From positions 1-64,000 of the forward strand of contig NZ_ACZV01000005.1 of NCBI RefSeq assembly GCF_000176235.1: a DNA stretch of 64,000 nucleotides, given 5' to 3'. Shown one piece after another: positions 12,985-22,417 of the stretch (positions are counted from its first letter, which is position 1; each line of letters opens with the position of its first letter). The notes beneath the pieces are model-generated. The model made no database searches, was not told where the DNA came from, and saw only the letters and a list, made by a program, of their open reading frames with translations. The position numbers and the translations under genes are program-made. The stretch is from Vibrio orientalis CIP 102891 = ATCC 33934 (GTDB taxonomy: Bacteria > Pseudomonadota > Gammaproteobacteria > Enterobacterales > Vibrionaceae).

Positions 12985-14283
12985 ATGTCTACACAGATGT
13001 CAGTATTTCTAAGCCAAGACACAGCAGCTCCGCATTGGGGCGAGAAAGCGATCCTTTCATTTTCAGAGCAAGGTGCAACTATCCACCTTGGTGAAGGACA
13101 CGATCTTGGCGCAGTTCAAAAGGCGGCTCGTAAACTTGATGGCCAAGGTATCGCCTCTATTTCTCTTTCCGGAGAAGGCTGGGATTTAGAAAGCATTTGG
13201 GCTTTCCACCAAGGTTACCGTGGCCCGAAAAAAGCCAACCAATTTGAGTGGCAGCCACTTTCAGAAGCCGATCAAGCTGAACTGAACGCGCGTATTAAAG
13301 CAACGGATTTTACTCGCGACATTATCAATAAACCGGCAGAAGAAGTCGCCCCGCGTCAGCTAGCGACGATGGCTGCTGAGTTCATAAAATCAGTCGCCCC
13401 AGAAGGCACGGTTAAGGCTCGCATTGTTAAAGATAAAGATCTGCTTGCTGAAGGTTGGCAAGGTATTTATGCGGTAGGGCGAGGCTCTGACCGTACATCA
13501 GCAATGCTACAGTTGGACTTCAACCCTACGGGTGATGAAAATGCACCAGTGTTCGCCTGTCTAGTTGGCAAAGGTATTACCTTTGATTCAGGTGGTTACA
13601 GCATTAAACCCTCTGGTTTTATGACGGCAATGAAAGCGGATATGGGCGGCTCGGGTACCATTACTGGTGGCCTAGGTCTGGCGATCATGCGTGGTTTGAA
13701 TAAACGCGTGAAACTGATCCTATGTTGTGCTGAGAATATGATTTCTGGCCGTGCTCTAAAGCTTGGTGACATCATTACCTATAAAAATGGTAAAACAGTT
13801 GAAATCATGAACACTGATGCCGAAGGGCGTTTAGTTCTTGCTGACGGCCTGATGTATGCAAGTGAACAAAATCCAGAGCTCATCATCGATTGCGCGACAT
13901 TAACAGGCGCGGCTAAGAATGCACTTGGTAATGACTACCATGCATTGATGAGTTTTGATGATGAACTGTCTCATCAAGCTCTCACTGTTGCTCGTGAAGA
14001 AAAAGAGGGTCTATGGCCACTTCCTCTAGCGGATTTCCACCGTGGCATGTTACCTTCAAACTTTGCTGATTTATCAAACATAAGTAGTGGTGATTACTCA
14101 CCTGGTGCAAGTACTGCTGCTGCTTTCTTGTCTTACTTTGTAGAAGACTATAAGAAAGGTTGGCTGCACTTTGATTGTGCGGCGACATATCGCAAATCAG
14201 CAACGGATAAATGGGCTGCGGGCGCGACAGGTGTTGGTGTACGTAGTTTAGCTGGGCTGATTCTCCAGCAAGCAAATAAATAG
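12985..14283 (+). CDS. pepB: Peptidase B (M17 leucyl aminopeptidase family)
   Basis: A 432-residue two-metal aminopeptidase that removes N-terminal residues from small peptides in the cytoplasm. The M17 signature [14 protein letters not shown] (about residues 275-288) and the metal and lysine motif [16 protein letters not shown] (about 195-210) are intact. The length fits PepB rather than the longer PepA. It has its own Shine-Dalgarno AAGGAG 7 bases before the ATG and follows iscX, a neighbour order shared with E. coli. Confidence 0.95.
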   Translation: MSTQMSVFLSQDTAAPHWGEKAILSFSEQGATIHLGEGHDLGAVQKAARKLDGQGIASISLSGEGWDLESIWAFHQGYRGPKKANQFEWQPLSEADQAELNARIKATDFTRDIINKPAEEVAPRQLATMAAEFIKSVAPEGTVKARIVKDKDLLAEGWQGIYAVGRGSDRTSAMLQLDFNPTGDENAPVFACLVGKGITFDSGGYSIKPSGFMTAMKADMGGSGTITGGLGLAIMRGLNKRVKLILCCAENMISGRALKLGDIITYKNGKTVEIMNTDAEGRLVLADGLMYASEQNPELIIDCATLTGAAKNALGNDYHALMSFDDELSHQALTVAREEKEGLWPLPLADFHRGMLPSNFADLSNISSGDYSPGASTAAAFLSYFVEDYKKGWLHFDCAATYRKSATDKWAAGATGVGVRSLAGLILQQANK

Positions 14284-14340
14284 CAATAAGAGGCCGAAGA
14301 GCCTCTTCTATTAAAACAATGATAAATGGAAGGATACCCT

Positions 14341-14766
14341 ATGCCTCTAGAAAGAACTTTTTCTATTGTTAAGCCCGATGCAGTAGAGCGTAATTTAATT
14401 GGTGAAATCTATCACCGTATTGAAAAAGCAGGTTTACAAATCATCGCAGCGAAGATGGTTCGACTGACTGAAGAGCAGGCCAGCGGCTTCTATGCTGAGC
14501 ATGAAGGCAAGCCGTTTTTCCCTGCGCTAAAAGAGTTTATGACGTCTGGCCCTATTATGGTTCAGGTGCTTGAAGGCGAAGACGCGATTGCTCGTTATCG
14601 TGAACTAATGGGTAAAACTAACCCTGAAGAAGCGGCATGTGGAACGATTCGAGCTGATTACGCAGTGAGCATGCGCTATAATTCAGTACACGGTTCAGAC
14701 AGTCCGGAATCAGCAGCTCGTGAAATCGAGTTCTTCTTCCCAGAGTCGGAAATTTGCCCACGTTAA
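14341..14766 (+). CDS. ndk: Nucleoside diphosphate kinase
   Basis: A 141-residue enzyme that phosphorylates NDPs to NTPs through a phospho-histidine. The active-site motif NSVHGSDS carries the catalytic His (about residue 115). The N-terminus [15 protein letters not shown] is the standard family start, so I choose the ATG at 14341; GGAAGG lies 8 bases upstream. An in-frame ATG 15 bases earlier overlaps that ribosome site and is not used. Confidence 0.96.
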   Translation: MPLERTFSIVKPDAVERNLIGEIYHRIEKAGLQIIAAKMVRLTEEQASGFYAEHEGKPFFPALKEFMTSGPIMVQVLEGEDAIARYRELMGKTNPEEAACGTIRADYAVSMRYNSVHGSDSPESAAREIEFFFPESEICPR

Positions 14767-14794
14767 TAGCGCTGGCAATAAGCAATGAAATCAG

Positions 14795-14826
14795 TGCTGC
14801 TTATCTGATATAAGCAGCATTTTTAT
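14795..14826 (+). terminator. Terminator of ndk
   Basis: A perfect 10-base stem TGCTGCTTAT / ATAAGCAGCA with a 5-base loop, followed by TTTTTATT. Confidence 0.88.
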
Positions 14827-14947
14827 TCTTAAAAAATACTCTCACCAAAGGTTAATTTGTCGTGAATACGCCAAATTAACGCTAGTATTGGTGTGAAAAG
14901 TTTTTTTACATACAGAGCACGCCAAGGGTATCAGTCTTGACAGATTG

Positions 14948-14956
14948 TGATATACT
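14948..14956 (+). promoter_or_regulatory. Extended -10 promoter of the EF-G paralogue
   Basis: TGATATACT gives an extended -10 (TG-N-TATACT) about 38 bases before the start codon. A perfect TTGACA sits only 8 bases upstream, which is too close to pair with it, so I read this as an extended -10 promoter. Start-site mapping would settle it. Confidence 0.5.
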
Positions 14957-14993
14957 CTGCGCGCAATTTATACCTTATAAACAGAGTAAGACA

Positions 14994-17081
14994 ATGGCAG
15001 ATTTATCAAAGTACAGAAACATTGGTATTTTCGCGCACGTTGATGCGGGTAAAACTACCACCACTGAGCGTATTCTTAAGCTTACTGGTAAAATCCACAA
15101 AACTGGTGAAGTACACGACGGTGAGTCTACAACTGACTTCATGGAACAGGAAGCTGAGCGCGGTATTACAATCCAATCAGCAGCGGTAACTTGTGAGTGG
15201 AATGGCCACCGCCTAAACGTTATCGATACTCCGGGACACGTTGACTTCACAGTTGAAGTATACCGTTCACTTAAAGTACTTGACGGTGGTATCGGTGTAT
15301 TCTGTGGTTCTGGTGGTGTTGAGCCTCAGTCAGAAACAAACTGGCGTTACGCGAACGATTCAGAAGTTGCTCGTCTGATCTTCGTAAACAAACTAGACCG
15401 TATGGGTGCAGACTTCTTCAACGTTGTTGATCAAGTACGTAACGTACTAGGTGCTAACCCACTAGTAATGACTCTGCCAATCGGTCGTGAAGACGATTTC
15501 GTTGGTGTTGTTGACGTACTAAACCGTAAAGCTTACGTTTGGGACGACACAGGTCTACCAGAAAACTACGAAATTCAAGATGTTCCAGCGGACATGGTTG
15601 ATGACCTAGAACAGTACCGTGAAGAGCTAGTTGAGACTGCTGTAGAGCAAGACGACGAGCTAATGGAAGCGTACATGGAAGGCGAAGAGCCATCTATCGA
15701 GCAGCTAAAAGAGTGTATCCGTAAAGGTACTCGTGACCTAGCGTTCTTCCCAACATTCTGTGGTTCTGCGTTCAAGAACAAAGGCATGCAACTTATCCTT
15801 GACGCTGTTGTAGATTACCTACCAGCTCCAAACGAAGTTGATCCTCAGCCTCTAACTGATCCAGAAACTGGTGAAGCGACTGGTGAAGTTGCGACTGTAT
15901 CTGAAGACGAGCCACTAAAAGCGCTAGCATTCAAGATTATGGATGACCGTTTTGGTGCACTAACATTCGTTCGTATCTACTCTGGCCGTCTGAAGAAGGG
16001 TGACACTATCCTTAACTCAGCGACTGGTAAGACTGAACGTATCGGCCGTATGTGTGAAATGCAAGCGGACGAGCGTAACGAACTTACTGAAGCGCAAGCT
16101 GGTGACATCATCGCTATCGTAGGTATGAAGAACGTTCAGACTGGTCACACTCTATGTGATCCTAAGCATGAATGTACTCTTGAAGCTATGATCTTCCCAG
16201 AACCAGTAATCTCAATCGCTGTATCTCCAAAAGATAAAGGCGGTTCTGAGAAGATGGGTATCGCTATTGGTAAGATGGTTGCAGAAGATCCATCATTCCA
16301 AGTTGAGACTGACGAAGAGTCTGGCGAAACTATCCTGAAAGGTATGGGTGAACTTCACCTAGACATCAAGGTAGATATCCTTAAGCGTACTTACGGCGTT
16401 GAGCTAGAAGTAGGTGCTCCACAGGTAGCTTACCGTGAAACTATCACTCAAGCAGTTGAAGATAGCTACACGCACAAGAAGCAATCTGGTGGTTCTGGTC
16501 AGTTTGGTAAGATCGACTACCGCATCAAGCCAGGTGAGCCAAACTCAGGCTTCACGTTCAAATCAACAGTTGTTGGTGGTAACGTACCTAAAGAATTCTG
16601 GCCAGCAGTTGAGAAAGGCTTTGCTGGTATGATGAATACTGGTGTTCTAGCTGGTTTCCCAACTCTAGACGTAGAAGTTGAGCTATTCGACGGTGGTTTC
16701 CACGCAGTTGACTCTTCAGCTATCGCTTACGAAATCGCTGCTAAAGGCGCATTCCGTCAGTCTATGCCTAAAGCGGGTGCACAACTTCTTGAGCCAATCA
16801 TGAACGTTGACGTATTCACTCCAGAAGACAACGTTGGTGATGTAATCGGTGACCTTAACCGTCGTCGTGGTATGATCAAAGACCAACAAGCTGGTACTAC
16901 AGGCGTTCGTATTAAAGCTGACGTTCCTCTATCAGAAATGTTTGGTTACATCGGTCACCTACGTACTATCACTTCTGGTCGTGGTCAGTTCTCTATGGAG
17001 TTCGGTCAATACGCACCATGTCCAGCAAACGTTGCTGAGCAAGTAATCGCAGAAGTTAAAGAGCGTAACGCTAAGAAGTAA
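14994..17081 (+). CDS. fusA: Elongation factor G, stand-alone second copy
   Basis: A 695-residue translational GTPase of the EF-G family, which moves tRNAs and mRNA through the ribosome after peptide transfer. I start at [13 protein letters not shown] (14994), which is the family start. G motifs: [10 protein letters not shown] (14-23), DTPGHVDF (78-85), NKLD (132-135) and GSAFKNKG. Switch I reads [18 protein letters not shown], a variant of the canonical form. Domains II-V follow to the C-terminus. It is not flanked by rpsL, rpsG or tuf, so it is not the str-operon copy. Codon use is strongly biased to highly expressed codons, so it is likely abundant. Whether it acts in elongation, recycling or a special condition cannot be told from sequence. 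Confidence 0.93.
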   Translation: MADLSKYRNIGIFAHVDAGKTTTTERILKLTGKIHKTGEVHDGESTTDFMEQEAERGITIQSAAVTCEWNGHRLNVIDTPGHVDFTVEVYRSLKVLDGGIGVFCGSGGVEPQSETNWRYANDSEVARLIFVNKLDRMGADFFNVVDQVRNVLGANPLVMTLPIGREDDFVGVVDVLNRKAYVWDDTGLPENYEIQDVPADMVDDLEQYREELVETAVEQDDELMEAYMEGEEPSIEQLKECIRKGTRDLAFFPTFCGSAFKNKGMQLILDAVVDYLPAPNEVDPQPLTDPETGEATGEVATVSEDEPLKALAFKIMDDRFGALTFVRIYSGRLKKGDTILNSATGKTERIGRMCEMQADERNELTEAQAGDIIAIVGMKNVQTGHTLCDPKHECTLEAMIFPEPVISIAVSPKDKGGSEKMGIAIGKMVAEDPSFQVETDEESGETILKGMGELHLDIKVDILKRTYGVELEVGAPQVAYRETITQAVEDSYTHKKQSGGSGQFGKIDYRIKPGEPNSGFTFKSTVVGGNVPKEFWPAVEKGFAGMMNTGVLAGFPTLDVEVELFDGGFHAVDSSAIAYEIAAKGAFRQSMPKAGAQLLEPIMNVDVFTPEDNVGDVIGDLNRRRGMIKDQQAGTTGVRIKADVPLSEMFGYIGHLRTITSGRGQFSMEFGQYAPCPANVAEQVIAEVKERNAKK

Positions 17082-17107
17082 TTCTTTACGTTAGCTAGAT
17101 AGCTTTG

Positions 17108-17140
17108 AAAGCCCCAGTCGTGAGACTGGGGCTTTTTTTT
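17108..17140 (+). terminator. Terminator of the EF-G gene
   Basis: The stem AAAGCCCCAGTC / GACTGGGGCTTT with a GTGA loop is followed by eight T. Confidence 0.93.
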
Positions 17141-17190
17141 GGAAGAATAAAGGAGTTCCGCTTTTCGAGAGAGAAAGTTCACTATTAAGG

Positions 17191-17228
17191 TCACTCGATA
17201 GAGTAACGAAGGAGCGAGTAAGGAATCT
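17191..17228. repeat. Partial copy of the intergenic palindromic repeat
   Basis: The segment TCACTCGATAGAGTAACGAA ending GCGAGTAAGGAATCT resembles the right half of the elements at 52355 and 53605 (pattern: TCATTC, GAG, GAACGA, GGGAATCT). No clear left half is seen. It lies between the EF-G terminator and a convergent LysR gene. Confidence 0.45.
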
Positions 17229-17261
17229 AAAGTCTTCGACTCGTTTTGATAGATACCTAAC

Positions 17262-18194
17262 TCACCTACGGCTGCGACCATCAATAATCTCTAAACCTAA
17301 TTCATCGAGGTTTCTATACTCTTCAGCTTGAGCAAAAATCCATTCACAGAAGCGTTTGATCTTCTCTCTTTTAAAATAGGCTCTAGGTGCGCATAGGAAA
17401 TAATTGTAGTCGGTTCTTTGCGCTAGGTTACCGATCCTTACGAGTTTACCTTCCTCAATATAGCGCTGAGCCAACGTGTGCTTAGCTAAAGCAACCCCTT
17501 GTACTGCGAGCGCACCTTCTAAGACAAAATGGGAGCCATTGTATTTTAGAGTGGGTTTTGAAGCTTTATGACCGACATTATTAAGCCATATTCCCCAATC
17601 TAGATCACGCCAGTAATCTTCGATTAAATCCGCTCCAGTAAGATCACTTAACTCATAGATACTGTGTTGTTCCTGATAAATGGGATGACAAACCGGGTAG
17701 AGCAGCTCTTCAATGAGTAATTGCGAGGCAATGTTCGCATAGTCGCCAGGTCCGTATCGAATACACACATCGAGATTAGAGTTCTGGAAATCGGCTAGCT
17801 CACTGGTAGGTTCGATCATAAGCTCTAAGTCAGGGTTTTGCTGTCGAAAGTGGCCAATTCTAGGTACCAGCCAGTGCTGAGCAAAGGAAGGCAGTGTTGA
17901 AATAGACAATTGACTCGGGTTCGGGTCTTGGTTTATTTGTCGTATGCCTCGGTGTAAGTGCTCAAACCCTCTTTGAGCCTGATCGAACAGGATTTCCCCT
18001 TCCATGGTTAGCGTCACTTTTCGGTGCTGCCTGAGGAATAGCTCTGCCCCTAAAAAGTCTTCAAGCTGACGAACCTGTTGACTAATAGCAGCAGCCGTCA
18101 CGAACAGTTCTTGAGCGGCTAACTTAAAGCTGCCCAGTTTTGCCGCAGTATAGAAGTAGTAGATTCCTTGCAAAGGTGGAAGTCGATCTTTCAC
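17262..18194 (-). CDS. LysR-family transcriptional regulator (GcvA-like)
   Basis: A 310-residue LysR regulator. The N-terminal winged helix (about residues 5-65) reads LPPLQGIYYFYTAAKLGS, then LAAQELFVTAAAISQQVRQL, the pattern seen in GcvA/DsdC-type regulators. The effector-binding domain covers about 90-300. It is divergent from the DUF1127 gene, 97 bases away, so it may control that gene and itself. The target is unknown. A second regulator of the same subfamily lies on the other side of the DUF1127 gene. Confidence 0.85.
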   Translation of the reverse strand: MKDRLPPLQGIYYFYTAAKLGSFKLAAQELFVTAAAISQQVRQLEDFLGAELFLRQHRKVTLTMEGEILFDQAQRGFEHLHRGIRQINQDPNPSQLSISTLPSFAQHWLVPRIGHFRQQNPDLELMIEPTSELADFQNSNLDVCIRYGPGDYANIASQLLIEELLYPVCHPIYQEQHSIYELSDLTGADLIEDYWRDLDWGIWLNNVGHKASKPTLKYNGSHFVLEGALAVQGVALAKHTLAQRYIEEGKLVRIGNLAQRTDYNYFLCAPRAYFKREKIKRFCEWIFAQAEEYRNLDELGLEIIDGRSRR

Positions 18195-18291
18195 TTTAGT
18201 TTTCCTTAACTGAAGGTCAATTTGTATCGTTTGAGCAAGATAGGTTAATGGTTAATTATTTAGTTATTAAATGCAAGGAAGGAGATTAACT

Positions 18292-18498
18292 ATGGAAACT
18301 TTAGAGTATGGCTGTAAAGAAAGATTATCTGGTCCAAGCTTTTGGGATAAAAAAATCTTAACTAAGCTGAAGTGCTGGTGGCGCAATTTTTCCACTCGTA
18401 AACAGCTGAGCGAGTTACCAGAGCATCTACTAAAGGATGTGGGTCTCACTAAAGATCAGGCTCATCAAGAAAGCATTCGTCACTTCTGGGATAACTAA
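18292..18498 (+). CDS. DUF1127 mini-protein
   Basis: A 68-residue basic protein. The C-terminal half (WWRNFSTRKQLSELPEHLL, then KDVGLTKDQAHQE) is a DUF1127 domain, an arginine/lysine-rich motif family whose short members in alphaproteobacteria have been linked to RNA turnover and phosphate or carbon metabolism. I start at the ATG at 18292 because AAGGAG lies 8 bases before it; an upstream in-frame ATG at 18271 lacks a site. It is sandwiched between two LysR genes, divergent from one and convergent with the other. The function is not known. Confidence 0.8.
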   Translation: METLEYGCKERLSGPSFWDKKILTKLKCWWRNFSTRKQLSELPEHLLKDVGLTKDQAHQESIRHFWDN

Positions 18499-18510
18499 TG
18501 AGTGGTAATG

Positions 18511-19410
18511 TTACTCAGCAATTTCGCTATGAAGCCAATTAGTAAAGGCCGCAATGCGTTGACGACGAGGGGACTCATCATCATAAAAGAGGTTGAATTG
18601 AATGCCAGGTGTCATACCAATCTCAAAAGGTTTGATGAGTAACCCCCGTTCAACATAATCATTAGCGAGTGAGTCTGAAGCTAAACAGGCGCCATGACCT
18701 GCCATAACCGCGTTCATCGCATGATCGAACGTACTGACATCCATCCATTGAACCGATTCTTTGTTCATAGCCACCCCCGCTTGAGCGAACCAGCTTTGCC
18801 AAGGATAGCCGCCAGATTCATAATGAATGAGCCAAGTCTTCAGTAATTGCTCTGGGCTTGATAATTCAATGGTTTCAGCCAGGTTTGGTGAGCAGAATGG
18901 GTAGATGGTTTCTTCGAATAGGAACTCTTTATGTAGCTTTAGATTGTTGTTTAACTCGAGCTCTTGGCCTTGCCAGATTGCAAGGTCGGCATCACCTTGT
19001 TTGAGGTTAGGTGCATCACAACTGGTGATAATACGAATTGGGATATTAGGATGCTGAGTGGAGAACTTCCATAACCTAGGCAGCAGCCATCGAGAAGCAA
19101 ATGAAGGCGTGGAACTGACGCATAGAAGCCCTTCGACAGGTTCACTTTGAATTTGGTTTAAACCACTAACAATACTTTCAAAGCCAGTGGATACATGCTT
19201 GAACAAGGTTTTACCTTGCTCGGTAAGGCGCATCTCTCGCCCTTCACGGACAAAGAGTTTACAACCTAAACCATCTTCAAGTTGTCGGATCTTCTGGCTT
19301 ACCGCTGCTTGGCTTATAAATAGCTCTTCTGCTGCCCTGCTATAGCTATTTAGTCTAGCAGCTACTTCAAAGTAGCGTAATCCCGGTAAGTGGTGCAGCC
19401 GTGCATCCAT
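18511..19410 (-). CDS. LysR-family transcriptional regulator (GcvA-like)
   Basis: A 299-residue LysR regulator. The helix-turn-helix (about residues 7-65) reads LPGLRYFEVAARLNSYSRAA, then ELFISQAAVSQKIRQLEDGL. A periplasmic-binding-protein-like effector domain follows. Its stop is 12 bases from the convergent DUF1127 stop. It belongs to the same broad subfamily as the regulator at 17262-18194 but is clearly different in sequence, so it is not a recent duplicate. The target is unknown. Confidence 0.85.
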   Translation of the reverse strand: MDARLHHLPGLRYFEVAARLNSYSRAAEELFISQAAVSQKIRQLEDGLGCKLFVREGREMRLTEQGKTLFKHVSTGFESIVSGLNQIQSEPVEGLLCVSSTPSFASRWLLPRLWKFSTQHPNIPIRIITSCDAPNLKQGDADLAIWQGQELELNNNLKLHKEFLFEETIYPFCSPNLAETIELSSPEQLLKTWLIHYESGGYPWQSWFAQAGVAMNKESVQWMDVSTFDHAMNAVMAGHGACLASDSLANDYVERGLLIKPFEIGMTPGIQFNLFYDDESPRRQRIAAFTNWLHSEIAE

Positions 19411-19647
19411 GTGTGGCCCTCGCCTTATCAGTATTTTGAAATCGAATAGTAGTTAATACTACCGTTATTACTCCGCATTTACCTCTATCGCCTGCGTGAA
19501 TTAGAAATATACATTAGAAGTGAAGCGCTGTTCATGATTATATTAGCGATAGGATTCTTAGAACAAAAAATTAAAATCATAAACAAATCAACGATCTTTG
19601 TACCATACTAAAATTCAGTAGCTGGTTTAATTCATGGATGAATTTAG

Positions 19648-21417
19648 GTGAAAGGACAGAAATCTAACAGTGTTTTTTTCGTTTGGGTTAGTGCTTTACT
19701 TCTCGCGTTTACGTTTAGTGCGATGCAAGCGTTTATCCATTGGGAGACTCTAAATATTCTAGAGTTGTCAGATAATGACGACTATATGCGCTATTACCAG
19801 TTTAAGTCATGGATTGAGAATGGAAATTGGTACTTGAAGCCAATTGAAGCCTTTAATCCAGATGCCGGTCTCATCATGCACTGGTCTAGAGTGCCTGATA
19901 TTCCGTTGGCATTCTTTTACCTGATTACCGATAGCTACTTTAGCAGCAGCGTCGCAAATGCTTTGACTATAACCTTTGTTCCAGCTTTGTATTTAGTAGG
20001 AATAGTGGCTGCGATTGGCTGTATTACGAGAAAACTGTCTGGTGACGATGCTTCTAAGCTTGCGATGGTTATGGTCTTGCTCTCTCCTGTAGTGAGTAAG
20101 TTCCATCCTGGAGCAATAGATCACCACAATATTCAGCTTTGTTTATTAGCATGGGTTATCGCATTGGTGCCTTTTGAGCGAGAAGATAGGCGGCAATATG
20201 CAAAGGCAGCGATTCAAGGTGGGTTAATAGCACTCTCGTTTTGGGTTGGAATGGAGAATCTTCCCATTATAGCGATCATAATGATCATCATGGTTTTTCA
20301 AGGTTACTTTAGTCGCCTTCATACGTTGAAATATGCAGGCATTACTTGTCTTAGCTCAACCGCACTAGTCTCAATATTTATCCTTTTAAATCGACCCCTG
20401 AATGAGTATTTCGAGGTGCATTACGACGCTATTTCTATTGTATACCTTTGTGTACTCGCATCTGGGGCTGCTTATTGTTTTGCATCGTTAAGGCTATTTA
20501 CTCGATGTAATTATCGTAAGAGTAATAAAGTCATACGCTTGATTGCATTATCTACTGTTTTTCTTCCTGTGTTATTCACGTTTCCATATTTGATTAAAGG
20601 TGTTTTCCACAATTACCCAGAGCTGTTGAAGCTATATTGGCTGAATCATGTTACGGAAGCTAAGCCGATGCTTGATTACATACGTGAGTTTAGTTTTTTT
20701 TCTGAGAAAAACTTTGTGATCTTTATGATTCCTGCATTGATAGCGCCATTTTTTCTTAAGAACGACAGCAAAGTGATTACTCTCTATTTTGCACTCCTTC
20801 TTAGCTTAATCATGCCTCTATTCTGGCAATCTAGAATGATATTTGCCTCATTTCTCTTCTCAATACCTATTCAATCGGCGTTTTGTGTTTATTTAATGAA
20901 TCGATTTCCTAATCAATTTTTACGAATCGTGTTTATGGTGGCTTTTATGCCTTGGTTTATGGCTCTTCTTTTTTTTAAGGGACTGCCACTTTCAGGGGAG
21001 AATCAAAGCGAGAATAAGAAAAAAGTGGCTATGCTTTCTAAAGTCGAGTTGCTTTCCGATATGAAGATTAAAAATGCGGTGATATTAGCGCCGATACCCT
21101 ACGGCGCTCCTGCACTTGTGTTGACGCAGAATAAGATCATCTCGGCGCCATACCACAGGAACATAGATGGGAATACGTTCGTTATCGAGGTCCTTTCTTC
21201 GAATGATATGTCTTATGTAAAATCACAGCTAATGAGTAAAAGCGTCGATTTTGTCATGTTTGGAGAAGATGGCGCGAGTTTAGCCATTTCAAACAACAGC
21301 GCTGCCGATGGATTCATTAATAGGTTAAAAAGGGAAAACGCTCCTGAATGGATGAATCTGGTTAATACAAGTGAACACGGCATAAGGCTGTATAAAGTGG
21401 ACAAGGAGAGTCTATGA
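19648..21417 (+). CDS. GT-C-type polytopic membrane protein (STT3/AglB-like), putative glycosyltransferase
   Basis: A 589-residue membrane protein with about 11-12 hydrophobic segments. The first loop after TM1 has an acidic motif SDNDDYMRYYQF (about residues 43-54), as in GT-C enzymes, where Asp residues bind the lipid-phosphate sugar donor. A second motif PGAIDHHNIQ (about 153-162) resembles the DHH loop of STT3/AglB-like proteins. The C-terminal part (about 460-589) is soluble and presumably periplasmic. The start is a GTG at 19648; no ATG is in frame nearby and the ribosome site is weak. It overlaps the next gene by 4 bases, so the two form one unit. The acceptor is unknown. Confidence 0.6.
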   Translation: MKGQKSNSVFFVWVSALLLAFTFSAMQAFIHWETLNILELSDNDDYMRYYQFKSWIENGNWYLKPIEAFNPDAGLIMHWSRVPDIPLAFFYLITDSYFSSSVANALTITFVPALYLVGIVAAIGCITRKLSGDDASKLAMVMVLLSPVVSKFHPGAIDHHNIQLCLLAWVIALVPFEREDRRQYAKAAIQGGLIALSFWVGMENLPIIAIIMIIMVFQGYFSRLHTLKYAGITCLSSTALVSIFILLNRPLNEYFEVHYDAISIVYLCVLASGAAYCFASLRLFTRCNYRKSNKVIRLIALSTVFLPVLFTFPYLIKGVFHNYPELLKLYWLNHVTEAKPMLDYIREFSFFSEKNFVIFMIPALIAPFFLKNDSKVITLYFALLLSLIMPLFWQSRMIFASFLFSIPIQSAFCVYLMNRFPNQFLRIVFMVAFMPWFMALLFFKGLPLSGENQSENKKKVAMLSKVELLSDMKIKNAVILAPIPYGAPALVLTQNKIISAPYHRNIDGNTFVIEVLSSNDMSYVKSQLMSKSVDFVMFGEDGASLAISNNSAADGFINRLKRENAPEWMNLVNTSEHGIRLYKVDKESL

Positions 21418-22340
21418 GTAATGAACTAAAGATCGCGATATTACTCCCTTGCTATAACGAAGAAGGCGCGGTAGGTGAAACTGTTATCGCGTTTAAAGCC
21501 GCCTTACCTAATGCGACTGTTTATGTTTATGATAACAACTCAACTGATGGAACGGTTACTGAAGCGATAAATTCTGGTGCTCATGTATATAAAGAAGAGC
21601 GGCAAGGTAAAGGGAAGGTTGTGCGCAGAATGTTCTCTGACGTTGATGCTGATGTCTATATAATGGCAGACGGTGATAACACTTATGACGCAGCCGCAGC
21701 CCCTATATTGCTTAAAGAGCTGATTTCAAACAATCTAGATATGGTTGTTGGAACACGGACGATCTCTTTAGACGCATATCCTAAAGGACATATTCTAGGC
21801 AATAAGCTGTTTACTAAACTGATAAGCATGTTTTTTGGCACCAAGTTAAATGATGTGTTTTCAGGCTATCGAGTAATGAGTAAGAGGTTTGTGAAAACAA
21901 TACCGATATTTAGCCATGGGTTTGAAATTGAAACTGAGTTAACAGTACATGCACTTCATCATAGTATGTCTATTAAAGAAGTTCCTACCAATTACAAAAG
22001 CAGACCAGAAGGAACCTCTAGCAAGTTAAAAACCTTTAGTGATGGTGCAAAAATTCTCAATTTTATTTTTTTCTTGCTAAGGGATGTAAAACCGCTTCAA
22101 TTCTTTTCGACCATCGCTGCAATATCTATATTGCTTTGTTTGAGCTTAGGCTTGCCAGTTGTCGCTGAATTTTGGAGAACAGGTCTTGTCGAGCGCTTGC
22201 CTACGGCTGTCCTCTCTAGTGCTCTTGGTGTGATTGCTATTTCCTGTCTCTTTTCTGGCTTTATTCTCGATAACATCAGTAGGCTTCGAGTAGAAGCTAA
22301 GATCTTGCACTATTTAAGCTATAACTCCTCAAAGAACTAA
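21414..22340 (+). CDS. GT2 polyprenyl-phosphate sugar transferase (DPM1/GtrB-like)
   Basis: A 308-residue family-2 glycosyltransferase. N-terminal catalytic domain: ILLPCYNEEGAVGETV (about residues 8-23), VYDNNSTDGT, and the DxD-type metal site MADGDNTYD (about 83-91). Two C-terminal hydrophobic segments (about 225-250 and 265-290) give the GtrB/DPM1 layout. Such enzymes load a sugar onto undecaprenyl phosphate at the inner membrane. ATGA overlap with the upstream GT-C gene indicates coupled translation: this enzyme would make the lipid-linked donor and the GT-C protein would use it outside. No GtrA-type flippase is adjacent. The sugar cannot be predicted. Confidence 0.82.
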   Translation: MSNELKIAILLPCYNEEGAVGETVIAFKAALPNATVYVYDNNSTDGTVTEAINSGAHVYKEERQGKGKVVRRMFSDVDADVYIMADGDNTYDAAAAPILLKELISNNLDMVVGTRTISLDAYPKGHILGNKLFTKLISMFFGTKLNDVFSGYRVMSKRFVKTIPIFSHGFEIETELTVHALHHSMSIKEVPTNYKSRPEGTSSKLKTFSDGAKILNFIFFLLRDVKPLQFFSTIAAISILLCLSLGLPVVAEFWRTGLVERLPTAVLSSALGVIAISCLFSGFILDNISRLRVEAKILHYLSYNSSKN

Positions 22341-22367
22341 GGTATTTGTTGTAATCATGATGAACAA

Positions 22368-22390
22368 AAGGAGAGTCTAGCTCTCCCTTA
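22368..22390. terminator. Shared hairpin between convergent genes
   Basis: The stem AAGGAGAG / CTCTCCCTT lies in the 77-base gap between the GT2 gene and the convergent acyl-CoA synthetase gene. There is no long T-run, so the terminator call is moderate. Confidence 0.5.
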
Positions 22391-22417
22391 GTTATTACAT
22401 CGATTTGTACGACAAAG

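Noticed and set aside
14937..14942. TTGACA as the -35 box of the EF-G promoter
   Set aside because: It is perfect in sequence but only 8 bases from the TATACT box, too close for a sigma-70 pair.
19534..19611. A 25-codon frame upstream of the GT-C gene
   Set aside because: No ribosome site and no conserved feature; too short to support.
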